A stretch of DNA of 7,728 nt from Dehalococcoidia bacterium UBA2160. GTDB taxonomy: Bacteria > Chloroflexota > Dehalococcoidia > Lucifugimonadales > UBA1123. The translations under genes and the position numbers were made by a program. Position 1 is the stretch's first letter; every line of letters starts with the position of its first letter. The notes under the pieces were generated by a model that did no database searches, was not told the DNA's origin, and was given only the letters and a program-made list of their open reading frames with translations. The stretch is from positions 1-7,728 of the forward strand of contig DCWO01000167.1 in NCBI GenBank assembly GCA_002328865.1, written 5' to 3'. Below are positions 1-5,297 of the stretch, piece by piece.

Positions 1-241
1 AGAGAGAGCAAGACATATGCCAATAGCCGCGATCGACGCCCGCCGTCGCGCTTCGCGCCGCAATCGTGCGGATGACCGCGTACAATCCTACGCCGATCGC
101 CGATCAATCGTCCCGGCAACGTTTCACAATGGGACGTCGCGGCGCAAAACGGGACGAACTCCAGCCGCCGATACGGCTACGGGCGTTCGTCTATTGGCCG
201 CAGACATGGCATCACGGCGATCCGCGATCTCACCTCGCGGC
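1..241. other. Non-coding stretch at left edge
   Basis: I see no gene I can support here. A plus-strand frame of 96 codons starting at position 17 is rich in Arg, Ala and Ser, has no domain, and runs through the 3' end of the Fis-type fragment into the IS terminus, so I treat it as chance. The minus strand has frequent stops after the fragment ends at 242. The only structure that stands out is the stem-loop at 222-240, listed separately. This is probably the intergenic region downstream of the interrupted regulator gene. Confidence 0.5.
222..240 (-). terminator. Stem-loop just after the regulator stop codon
   Basis: On the minus strand CCGCGA and TCGCGG can pair as a perfect 6-bp GC-rich stem around a 7-nt loop (GGTGAGA), beginning one or two bases after the TGA of the truncated regulator. 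Its position fits a transcript-end structure. No U-tract follows, so it is not a canonical Rho-independent terminator and might instead protect a 3' end. Position and pairing are seen; the function is inferred. Confidence 0.3.
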
Positions 242-301
242 TCATTTGTAGTCGATGTCGTAGCGATCGAGTTTACGGTACAGCGTACTCCTTGCTATGC
301 C
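242..301 (-). pseudogene. C-terminal tail of a Fis/NtrC-type regulator, cut by an IS
   Basis: The minus strand reads GIARSTLYRKLDRYDIDYK followed by TGA at 244-242. The run 'LGI-R-TLYRKL' is the recognition helix and end of the Fis-type helix-turn-helix that closes NtrC-family sigma-54 activators and some PrrA/RegA-type response regulators. Only the last 19 codons remain, and the next codon upstream (304-302) is already a stop inside the IS4-family terminus. The protein would have bound DNA through this helix. The remaining N-terminal part is not found beyond the element: the sequence right of 1729 has no matching continuation in a consistent frame. The family call rests on a short but characteristic motif. 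Which activator it was cannot be told. Confidence 0.65.
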
Positions 302-320
302 TCATAGGTTAGTTCTTAAG
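301..320 (+). repeat. Left terminal inverted repeat of the IS4-family element
   Basis: It begins CTCATAGGT and pairs with the right terminal repeat at 1710-1729. It overlaps the transposase stop codon (TAA on the minus strand at 318-316), as is common in compact IS elements. Confidence 0.8.
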
Positions 321-1704
321 CGGCGACATGAACATGGACGAGACCGAGTTTGAGTCGTCCAGATTTTTTGTCGCGCTCAGGTTTAGCCCTTGCGGCGTTA
401 TCAGCCAGGTAACGCAAGGCGCGTTGGAGTGGCTGTTTCAACGCGTTTGGACGATGTATTAACGCGCGTAATACCGCCGCGAGCACGTGATGAAGACACT
501 TGGCGACGGTATGGGTCGACATAGCGACGTTGAATATTCGCTCGGTCGCATGAGCGCAATAGCGGTTGAGTGTAGCGGCGCATAGCGCCGCCCAGATCAG
601 CCCTTCTGCGATGTGCGGTTTAGCGGTATCAAAGGCTCTGAGATTGGCGTAGGACTTCCACTCTTTGAAGAGGAGCTCTACCTGCCAGCGCAATCGATAG
701 GCGTCGCTGACGTGCTCGGCACTAAAGCTGTTGGCGTTGAGATTGGTAATGAGATAACGAGGCGCCGCGCCTTTTTTGAGGTTGGGATGGATGACTAAGC
801 GGCAGAGCCAGGGACCGTTCAGCCCATCGAATTCCACCACCATGTCGAGGCAATCGAATCGCTTTACTTTCGGTAAAACCGCTTTCAAACGTTGAGCCTC
901 AAGACATTTAACCCGCCGTCCATTGCTCTGGCGTGCTTCGTGGATCAGCGGATTAATAAGCTGACCTGCGCGCACGATGAAATGGCCACCGGCGATATCG
1001 AGGGTTTCAAAGTAAGGCCGCTCGAAGTAACCTCGATCGGCCAGTAACAAACCGCCGACCACGCTTTCAACCGGCGGCAAGAACTGTCGCTCTGCCGAGC
1101 TATCAGGGCTGAGCACAATCCGGTTCACTGTCTCACTGAATAGGTCGAGATCGGCATGGAGTTCCACAGCGGCGGGACTGAGCTTCGTGAATCGACCGGG
1201 GAAGGCGTCTGCCAAAGCGGGTTTCAATGCAAACGAAGTGCCGTCTTGGATCCGAATGTGGTCGAACTGCGCAAACGGACTGTCGGGTGCAAACCGTAGT
1301 ACCTCGCAAGCCAGACTATTGAGCAATTCGCTTAACAGCGCTTGCATAAACAGCGGAAACTGTCTCTTAGCCAGTTGATTATGAAATGGTTTGTAGCGTA
1401 TCTGCGTCGAGCAAAGTGCGTTGAATGCGCGCTGAATGTCGGCAATGCATTTCGCCGAATGACCGGAAAAGCTTTCGATCAAACTGACCGCTAATCGAAA
1501 GGGCGTAATTTCTCTTTCACGACGACAGAATCGCGTGGCCCGCCCCAGATCGTTGAGCGCTCGCTCGCCTAAGGTCCGTTTTAACTGCCGGCTGACCATG
1601 TTAATTTGGCGATGCTCCATCCGAAACCCCCAGATCACGAAGTTGATTGGCGTTGATTTCATGATCTGATCGGGTGGAGCGCTTTTGGTTCCCTCTCTTT
1701 TCAA
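316..1704 (-). CDS. IS4-family DDE transposase
   Basis: This enzyme should cut and rejoin the element's ends by DDE (RNase H-fold) chemistry. In the 462-residue reading, the first Asp is D154 in IQDGTSF and the second is D223 in LLADRGYF. The third acidic residue is E343 within YRLRWQVELLFKEWK, which matches the IS4 signature Y-(2)-R-(3)-E-(6)-K exactly (Y336, R339, E343, K350). The beta-strand insertion typical of IS4 transposases lies between D223 and E343. The catalytic set is complete and the frame uninterrupted, so the protein may be active. The start is uncertain. The longest reading begins with TTG at 1704, close to the right repeat. ATG codons at 1662 and 1620 are alternatives, and the one at 1620 has a GGGGG stretch about 7 nt upstream and would give 434 residues. 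No complete promoter is visible inside the element; a TATAAG hexamer lies in the right repeat at 1708-1713 without a -35 partner. Confidence 0.92.
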   Translation of the reverse strand: MKREGTKSAPPDQIMKSTPINFVIWGFRMEHRQINMVSRQLKRTLGERALNDLGRATRFCRREREITPFRLAVSLIESFSGHSAKCIADIQRAFNALCSTQIRYKPFHNQLAKRQFPLFMQALLSELLNSLACEVLRFAPDSPFAQFDHIRIQDGTSFALKPALADAFPGRFTKLSPAAVELHADLDLFSETVNRIVLSPDSSAERQFLPPVESVVGGLLLADRGYFERPYFETLDIAGGHFIVRAGQLINPLIHEARQSNGRRVKCLEAQRLKAVLPKVKRFDCLDMVVEFDGLNGPWLCRLVIHPNLKKGAAPRYLITNLNANSFSAEHVSDAYRLRWQVELLFKEWKSYANLRAFDTAKPHIAEGLIWAALCAATLNRYCAHATERIFNVAMSTHTVAKCLHHVLAAVLRALIHRPNALKQPLQRALRYLADNAARAKPERDKKSGRLKLGLVHVHVAA

Positions 1705-1709
1705 TGGCT

Positions 1710-1729
1710 TATAAGATCCGACCTATGAG
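1710..1729 (-). repeat. Right terminal inverted repeat of the IS4-family element
   Basis: Read inwards on the minus strand it starts CTCATAGGTCGGATCTTATA and matches the left repeat over its first nine bases, with a further CTTA in register. It overlaps a TATAAG hexamer (minus strand 1713-1708) that could act as a -10 if a suitable -35 lay in the flanking DNA. Confidence 0.8.
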
Positions 1730-1739
1730 CGCTGCCTAA

Positions 1740-1748
1740 CGAATAAGG
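1740..1748 (+). repeat. Left copy of the 9-bp target duplication, CGAATAAGG
   Basis: It is identical to 3085-3093 on the far side of the IS10-type element. Nine base pairs is the duplication length made by IS10 and close relatives. Confidence 0.92.
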
Positions 1749-1769
1749 CTGAGTGATCCCCACGAATTA
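1749..1769 (+). repeat. Left (inside-type) terminal repeat of the IS10-type element
   Basis: It starts CTGAGTGATCCCCACGAA and includes GATC at 1755-1758. It also contains the transposase TAA stop (minus strand 1769-1767). The GATC position, bases 7-10 from the tip, is close to the Dam site in the IS10 inside end. Confidence 0.85.
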
Positions 1770-2960
1770 TGCATGCTGAGCACTCGTATTGATGAGTTGT
1801 GGTAAAGCGTTCATAGCGGCGTAAAGATCTCGTGTCGATAATCGTAATCGCGTACTTTTAAACATTCGTCTGCCAAGAAAGAATATGGACAACACGGGTT
1901 TGCGCGATTCGGTATTCGCCTGGAAGTGCTTCATCCAATCATTCGCTTTCGCCGCCAGTCCCATCAGCCAGGTCGCTAACATCGCAAGGGTCGTGATAAG
2001 CAGCAGATTTTCCAATCGCTCGGTCGATTGAGAACGCGCATACTGGAGTCCATAGCCCCAGCGGTGGCTTTTGAGGTCGCGGAAGGTTTCTTCAATCTGC
2101 ATTCGCTTTTCATACGCGCGAACGACACGGCGGGCCGACCAAGTCTTCGGTGACAAGGAAGTCGCCAACAACCACGGCTCGCGTGCATGTACCCGAGCGC
2201 GCTCGCCATTTGGCACCAGGCGGGAGGGCTTACGTGGACGCCCGGGACCCCTTTTCAGTGCCTTGTACAAATGGAGATAACAAGCATACGGCCAATTCAA
2301 AGATAACCAGTAGCGACCCAGATAAGTCGGCCTACGTGTCGCCTTGTAATACAATGAACGCGTGTATTTCCAGCTCTCAGCGCCGTCAGCGCAGTATTTC
2401 ACCTCATTGCGAACCCGACCTATCCAATCCCAACCAAACGACGACACTGTCTTGAACCATGGCCCTCGAAAACCGGCATCTGTAATCACAATCGGACAGC
2501 ATGATGATGGAACTACAGTGTGCAGACGTTCAAAGAACTTGCGATGTGTTTTCGGATTGTTGTAACGCTTCAGTGGATGTACTTCCTCATAGATCGTCAT
2601 CGCCCGACCACCGATAGGGACGGCCGCCTTTAGCATCAAATGACCGCGGCCAATCTCAACATCAGACCAATCCACGATGATCCAAGGCCGCTGCGTGCGA
2701 CTCAGCAGCCAATGCGCCATTACCCTGTACAGCGATAGCCTGTCCTCGTGCAAATGCTGGTTCCCTACCAATCGGTCCGCACATTTGATCCCGTGTTTCT
2801 CATAGGTCCCAGAACCTATATTGCGCCCGATCTCAGTCAGTGTTGCTTTACCCCCATCCAACAGCCCCTGAACGATTTTCACGACAGCGCCAATTCGCGC
2901 GCTATGAATGAACGAACAGTTGCTTCGAAGCCATCTTTCCAACAAGCTAATCGTGTGCAT
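1767..2960 (-). CDS. IS10-type transposase
   Basis: This is a cut-and-paste DDE transposase acting on the CTGAG-type ends of its own element. It has 397 residues against 402 for the Tn10/IS10 protein and resembles it along its length: the N-terminal TEIGRN and RLVGNQHLHEDRLSLYR stretches are IS10-like. Catalytic residues are D97 in IIVDWSD, D161 in VITDAGF, and E290 in YEKRMQIEETFRDLK, which matches Y-(2)-R-(3)-E-(6)-K with Y283, R286 and K297. D97 and D161 have the same numbers as the Tn10 catalytic aspartates, and E290 is two short of its E292. The frame is intact, so activity is plausible. The ATG at 2960 is chosen because the similarity and spacing fit; its ribosome site is poor (AGAGTGG), as in the deliberately weak IS10 start. 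The start codon directly follows an inverted repeat that could hide it. Confidence 0.95.
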   Translation of the reverse strand: MHTISLLERWLRSNCSFIHSARIGAVVKIVQGLLDGGKATLTEIGRNIGSGTYEKHGIKCADRLVGNQHLHEDRLSLYRVMAHWLLSRTQRPWIIVDWSDVEIGRGHLMLKAAVPIGGRAMTIYEEVHPLKRYNNPKTHRKFFERLHTVVPSSCCPIVITDAGFRGPWFKTVSSFGWDWIGRVRNEVKYCADGAESWKYTRSLYYKATRRPTYLGRYWLSLNWPYACYLHLYKALKRGPGRPRKPSRLVPNGERARVHAREPWLLATSLSPKTWSARRVVRAYEKRMQIEETFRDLKSHRWGYGLQYARSQSTERLENLLLITTLAMLATWLMGLAAKANDWMKHFQANTESRKPVLSIFFLGRRMFKSTRLRLSTRDLYAAMNALPQLINTSAQHA

Positions 2961-3016
2961 GCTGCCACTCTGATCATAATTGAAGTGTGCTAACGACGAT
3001 TAGATCAGATGGCAGC
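2961..3016 (-). promoter_or_regulatory. Inverted repeat abutting the transposase start (fold-back control)
   Basis: Arms at 3016-3003 (GCTGCCATCTGATC on the minus strand) and 2975-2961 (GATCAGAGTGGCAGC) are complementary except for one bulged base, with a 27-nt loop. The 3' arm ends at the base before the ATG. In IS10 an equivalent repeat blocks translation of transcripts that read in from outside, while transcripts starting inside the loop carry only one arm and stay translatable. The promoter I propose here would start transcription near 2992, inside the loop, which fits that scheme. The pairing is seen; the control role is inferred from IS10. Confidence 0.7.
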
Positions 3017-3027
3017 GTGTACGTCTA
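2999..3027 (-). promoter_or_regulatory. Transposase promoter with GATC over the -10
   Basis: The minus strand carries TAGACG (3027-3022) and TCTAAT (3004-2999), separated by 17 bases. They match the sigma-70 hexamers at 4 and 5 of 6 positions, which suits a weak promoter. GATC at 3003-3006 overlaps the -10, as in IS10 pIN, where methylation by Dam lowers transcription. A start near 2992 leaves a leader of about 32 nt. Confidence 0.55.
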
Positions 3028-3032
3028 CCCAA

Positions 3033-3045
3033 TAACTTATTGTTT
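3033..3045 (-). promoter_or_regulatory. IHF-like site inside the right end of the IS10-type element
   Basis: The minus strand reads AAACAATAAGTTA, one mismatch from the IHF consensus WATCAANNNNTTR. It lies 40-52 bases from the element tip; IS10 has an IHF site at a similar depth in its outside end, where bending helps assemble the transpososome. A 9-position consensus with one mismatch is not rare, so this is tentative. Confidence 0.35.
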
Positions 3046-3063
3046 CCTCTCAATTTCATCCTT

Positions 3064-3084
3064 AATTTCGTGGGGATAGCTCAG
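3064..3084 (-). repeat. Right (outside-type) terminal repeat of the IS10-type element
   Basis: Read inwards it starts CTGAGCTATCCCCACGAA and pairs with 1749-1766. It lacks the GATC present in the left end, the same asymmetry as the two IS10 ends. Confidence 0.85.
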
Positions 3085-3093
3085 CGAATAAGG
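3085..3093 (+). repeat. Right copy of the 9-bp target duplication, CGAATAAGG
   Basis: It is identical to 1740-1748 and marks the right insertion edge of the IS10-type element. Confidence 0.92.
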
Positions 3094-3155
3094 ATAGATT
3101 GCGCGCAGCCGCGATCTTATCCCGTGGTTGGACGAGCCCGGCGAAGTCGTCGGAC

Positions 3156-3183
3156 ACTATAATAAGGAAATAGCTTTTTTCAA
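3156..3183 (-). promoter_or_regulatory. Sigma-70-like promoter reading towards the IS10-type element
   Basis: The minus strand carries TTGAAA (3183-3178) and TATAGT (3161-3156), each 5 of 6 matches, with a 16-bp spacer. A transcript starting near 3149 would run into the right end of the IS10-type element, which is the kind of incoming transcript the inverted repeat at 2961-3016 would block. Before that insertion it may have served a small gene now lost. It is a sequence match only. Confidence 0.45.
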
Positions 3184-3277
3184 TTGCGCTCGAGTCGAGT
3201 GGTGGTGGTGAAGCACTCGGTCGTTCAGGCGAGCGCGGGCCTTAGCCTGCTGGAAGGCCAATCGAAGTGGCACAGTG

Positions 3278-3284
3278 GTTCAAG
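3278..3284 (-). other. Candidate origin-end motif of first IS91-like unit, CTTGAAC
   Basis: CTTGAAC lies 56 nt beyond the transposase stop. The same seven bases lie 67 nt beyond the stop of the second unit. IS91-family elements end, on the side downstream of the transposase, next to a CTTG or GTTC-type tetranucleotide, and ISCR origins contain TTGAACTT. The exact junction is not determined. Confidence 0.35.
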
Positions 3285-3324
3285 AGGCGTTCAGTTTCTC
3301 CGGTGTTGAGTAGCTTGAGGGTTT

Positions 3325-3346
3325 GGTTAAGCGAAGCCGCTTAACC
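3325..3346 (-). terminator. Perfect hairpin across the first HUH transposase stop codon
   Basis: GGTTAAGCG (3325-3333) and CGCTTAACC (3338-3346) are perfect complements around a 4-nt loop, AAGC. The stem contains the TAA stop (3343-3341). No U-tract follows on the minus strand, so a simple Rho-independent terminator is unlikely. Rolling-circle elements often carry a hairpin near their ends, so a role in origin or end recognition is possible. Confidence 0.35.
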
Positions 3347-4390
3347 GGGCCGCCAAGACGGTCGGACAAAGGCCATGATCCGCATAGGTGATTGACACTT
3401 GGGGCAGATAAACACGGGCCTGGGTCGTGGTGGTTGGGGATCAATCACGACGCGCAACACGAGTTGCACGAGGATGAGTCGTTGTTTGGCGTTGCCGTGC
3501 AAGAAGCCATAATCTCTGACGCGGCGAAAGCCTTTAGGTAAAACATGCTGCAACACGAGCATAAGAAAGCTCTCACCGGCGAGGGTCCGGGTTTGGGTTT
3601 TGCCGGTGGCGCTATCGATATACTTGAAAGTGACCTTGCCGTATCGATTGGCAATGATATTCTTTTCGCTGATGACGCCGCGGTAGAGATAGACAGACAA
3701 GTATTGCAAAGCGGCCTTGCCTTTGCCGACGTGCTTGCAGTCGACCACCCACTTCTTCGGCAGGTCAGTGGGAATGAGGAGGCCGGCGTCGTTGATAGTC
3801 GCGAGGAAGCGAGCCCGAAACACCTTGGCTAAGGCAAAGGCGTTGAACAGGTAACGGCCTTTTTTCTTGATCCATTGTCGCTTTGCTTGATGGACCCCAC
3901 CGGCGGGCACGATGACATGGAGATGGGGGTGAAAATCGCGCCGCCGGGAATGGGTATGGAGGACGGCGGTCATGCCGATATCGGCGCCGAGATGTTTGGG
4001 GTTTTGGCCGAAGTCTTTCAAGGTGGAGATGGCGGTGTTAAAGAGGATGTTGTACACCACGGTTTGATGGCGCCAGGCGAGTTCCCTGAGTTCAAAGGGC
4101 AAGGTGAAGGTGATCATGAAGTACTCGACCGGCAGCAGCTTGAGCCGTTGACGGTCCAGCCACTGGTTGGCGGCATGGTTTTGGCATTTCGGGCAACTGC
4201 GGTGTCCGCAGGACTGGGGTTGGTTTATGTGCACGGTGCAATCGCTGCACTGCAGCTGTATCTCCCCGGCCTCGGGTGTCCGGCAGCGCAGCATGGCATT
4301 GATGGCGTTGTGGTGGCTGGGTAATGCGTGGTTAGCGTATTGGTCTTCGAAGGCGGAGCGGTATTGGTGAATGAGGGAGGCGAGTTCCAT
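3341..4390 (-). CDS. IS91-family HUH (Y2) transposase, first copy
   Basis: This is a rolling-circle type transposase that nicks one strand and stays joined to it through tyrosine. In its 349 residues, an N-terminal zinc-binding cluster (C48, C51, C61, C66, C69, the last part SCPKCQ) is followed by the conserved LLPVEYFMITFTLP stretch. The metal-binding HUH motif lies at H156-L157-H158 in HPHLHVIVPAGG. The tyrosine motif YLSVYLYRGVIS places the nucleophile candidates at Y230 and Y234. Near the C-terminus a CPKC pair (C329, C332) suggests a second zinc site. All key residues are present. The ATG at 4390 has GGAGG about 9 nt upstream, inside the end of the recombinase gene, and lies 2 nt after that gene's TAA, so translational coupling is likely. 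Because the recombinase frame changes upstream, transposase yield could depend on how often ribosomes reach that stop. Confidence 0.95.
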   Translation of the reverse strand: MELASLIHQYRSAFEDQYANHALPSHHNAINAMLRCRTPEAGEIQLQCSDCTVHINQPQSCGHRSCPKCQNHAANQWLDRQRLKLLPVEYFMITFTLPFELRELAWRHQTVVYNILFNTAISTLKDFGQNPKHLGADIGMTAVLHTHSRRRDFHPHLHVIVPAGGVHQAKRQWIKKKGRYLFNAFALAKVFRARFLATINDAGLLIPTDLPKKWVVDCKHVGKGKAALQYLSVYLYRGVISEKNIIANRYGKVTFKYIDSATGKTQTRTLAGESFLMLVLQHVLPKGFRRVRDYGFLHGNAKQRLILVQLVLRVVIDPQPPRPRPVFICPKCQSPMRIMAFVRPSWRPG

Positions 4391-4392
4391 GA

Positions 4393-5297
4393 TTACAGCC
4401 TCCTCAGATCGACATGCAGGCGGTTGACCAGACGGTTAATGGTAGCCGCGGCGTCTTGTTCGGTAATGTTGGTCAGGCGTGTATAACGAGCGGTCGTTGT
4501 AGGACTGGCATGGCCGAGCAGGCCCTGAATATGACGTAGGCTCAGGCCCTGTTCGAGCAGATGGGTGGCGAAACCGTGGCGCAGGGAGTGGATCGAAACT
4601 TTTTTTTAATCCCGCACTGTTCGACCACGGCCTTCATGGCTGCCTGAGTGCCGCCGCGATCCATGTGGGTGGTGGCGTTGCGAATGCGCTCGGGCGAGCC
4701 AACCGGACTGGGAAATAACAACCGGGGGTGTCGATGTTTACACCACAAGGCGCGGAGTGCTCGGTAAGTGAGGTCGGGCAGCGGAACCAAGCGGTCCTTG
4801 TGCCCCTTGCCGCGCCGAATATGCACCTGATTACGTTGGCCATCGATATCACCGACCTCTAGCGCCAGTGCCTCCCCCAGGCGCAGTCCCATCGAATAGG
4901 TTGTCAACAGAAAAACCCGGTAACGCAACCTGCGAGCCGCACCGATCAGTTGTTCGACTTCGGTCAGAGTGAGGATATCCGGTAGTGATTGGATCTTGGG
5001 AGCCTTGATGATGTCGACCCATGACCAATCGCGTTTGAGCACGTGTTTATAGAAGAACTGCAGGCCGTTGCGGTCGACCTTGACGGTACTCCAGGAATGG
5101 GACTCAACCAGTTGGGCAAAGTGAGTCTCCAATTGCTCAATGGTGAGATGGTCGGGGCAGCAATCATAGGACTGTGCCACCCGGCGCACGGCGCGTGCAT
5201 AGACATCAATGGTTTTGTCGCTCAGGCCCCGCAGCTTCAAGGCCCTGAGGTGTCGTTTGTAGAGGGTATCGAAACGGGATTGTTCGTTAGGTTCCAT
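4393..5297 (-). CDS. Tyrosine recombinase with a -1 frame change at A_AAA_AAG
   Basis: This is a XerC/D-like integrase that would cut and join DNA through a tyrosine. In frame from the ATG at 5297 (AAGGAG about 6 nt upstream) it has a SAM-like N-terminal domain, then R139 in SMGLRLGEAL and K164 in RRGKGHKD. At codon 233 the original frame ends in 18 unrelated residues and a TGA at 4542-4544, giving 251 residues without the C-terminal active site. Moving back one base at the A run (4600-4607) gives VSIHSLRHGFATHLLEQG, then LLGH and the tyrosine: H237, R240, H263, Y272, ending at TAA 4395-4393 (301 residues). These four residues have the same numbers as in the second recombinase, so one base is missing or the ribosome or polymerase slips. 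The codons at the change are exactly A_AAA_AAG in phase. No strong downstream hairpin or ideally spaced upstream ribosome-like site is obvious, so a plain inactivating deletion or a homopolymer read error is equally possible. Confidence 0.88.
4599..4607 (-). promoter_or_regulatory. Slippery A-run / A_AAA_AAG frameshift site
   Basis: Eight A residues followed by G on the minus strand. In the recombinase frame the codons are AAA AAA AAG, so the last seven bases are A_AAA_AAG, the -1 slippery heptamer known from dnaX and IS911-type genes. After a -1 slip the next codon is GTT and the conserved recombinase sequence continues. An 8-A run also allows RNA polymerase slippage. Confidence 0.6.

Larger units (their letters stand above)
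301..1729 (-). mobile_element. Complete IS4-family insertion sequence, 1429 bp
   Basis: The ends are inverted repeats. The left end from 301 reads CTCATAGGTTAGTTCTTAAG and the right end, read inwards from 1729, CTCATAGGTCGGATCTTATA. The first nine bases are identical, and further matches (G, then CTTA) follow in register. One long transposase gene fills the element, and its TAA stop lies inside the left repeat. No clean target duplication is visible: the eight bases before 302 (GCTATGCC) and after 1728 (GCGCTGCC) agree at only six positions, which is weak. The left flank is the tail of a regulator gene, so the insertion, or a later deletion, destroyed that gene. I do not recognise the exact IS name. 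Confidence 0.85.
1749..3084 (-). mobile_element. Complete IS10-type element (IS4 family), 1336 bp
   Basis: The ends are CTGAGTGATCCCCACGAA (left) and, read inwards, CTGAGCTATCCCCACGAA (right), with 16 of 18 bases identical. IS10 ends follow the same CTGA....TCCCC pattern, and IS10 is 1329 bp long. A perfect 9-bp duplication flanks the element. As in IS10, only the end distal to the transposase start (here the left end) has GATC within the repeat, at 1755-1758; in IS10 this site puts inside-end activity under Dam control. One intact transposase gene fills the element. It sits ten bases beyond the IS4-family element. Identity to a named IS cannot be decided without a search. Confidence 0.93.
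3094..3340. other. Spacer without a clear gene between IS10-type and first IS91-like units
   Basis: No domain-bearing frame is visible. A short minus-strand frame runs from about 3180 into the IS10-type element and includes DDFAGLVQPRDKIAAARN; I do not recognise it. The stretch holds a minus-strand promoter-like pair (3156-3183) and hairpins at 3196-3219 (CGAGTG/CACTCG) and 3238-3259 (GGCCTT/AAGGCC). A CTTGAAC motif (minus strand 3284-3278) may mark the end of the IS91-like unit, so the right part may belong to that element and the left part to the older target DNA. Confidence 0.5.
3285..5297 (-). mobile_element. First IS91-like unit (recombinase plus HUH transposase), outer limits uncertain
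   Basis: The two genes are in the order recombinase then transposase, only 2 nt apart, and both belong to families that move DNA. The limits given run from the candidate origin motif to the recombinase start. The terminus upstream of the recombinase must lie further right, between 5298 and the second unit, but IS91-type elements make no target duplication and have no long terminal repeats, so I cannot place it. The unit differs in sequence from its right-hand neighbour, so this is not a recent duplication. Confidence 0.6.

Noticed and set aside
17..307. Plus-strand open frame of 96 codons
   Set aside because: Arg/Ala/Ser-rich, no domain, weak start context, and it overlaps both the regulator tail on the other strand and the IS end.
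294..1736. 8-bp target duplication of the IS4-family element (GCTATGCC versus GCGCTGCC)
   Set aside because: Only six of eight bases agree and the boundary must be shifted by one base inside the repeat; not enough to claim.
2952..2987. Outward antisense promoter (RNA-OUT-like) in the IS10-type element, based on CATAAT at 2975-2980
   Set aside because: No -35 match, and a transcript starting near 2987 and running outward would not cover the transposase start, so it would not match the IS10 antisense design.
3158..3163. Perfect TATAAT on the plus strand
   Set aside because: No -35 hexamer at 15-19 bp spacing, and no plus-strand gene follows. The same bases are better used by the minus-strand TTGAAA/TATAGT pair.
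3875..4324. Plus-strand open frame of 149 codons
   Set aside because: It lies wholly antisense to the first HUH transposase, whose catalytic motifs are clear. The frame is a shadow with Gly/Val-rich chance sequence.
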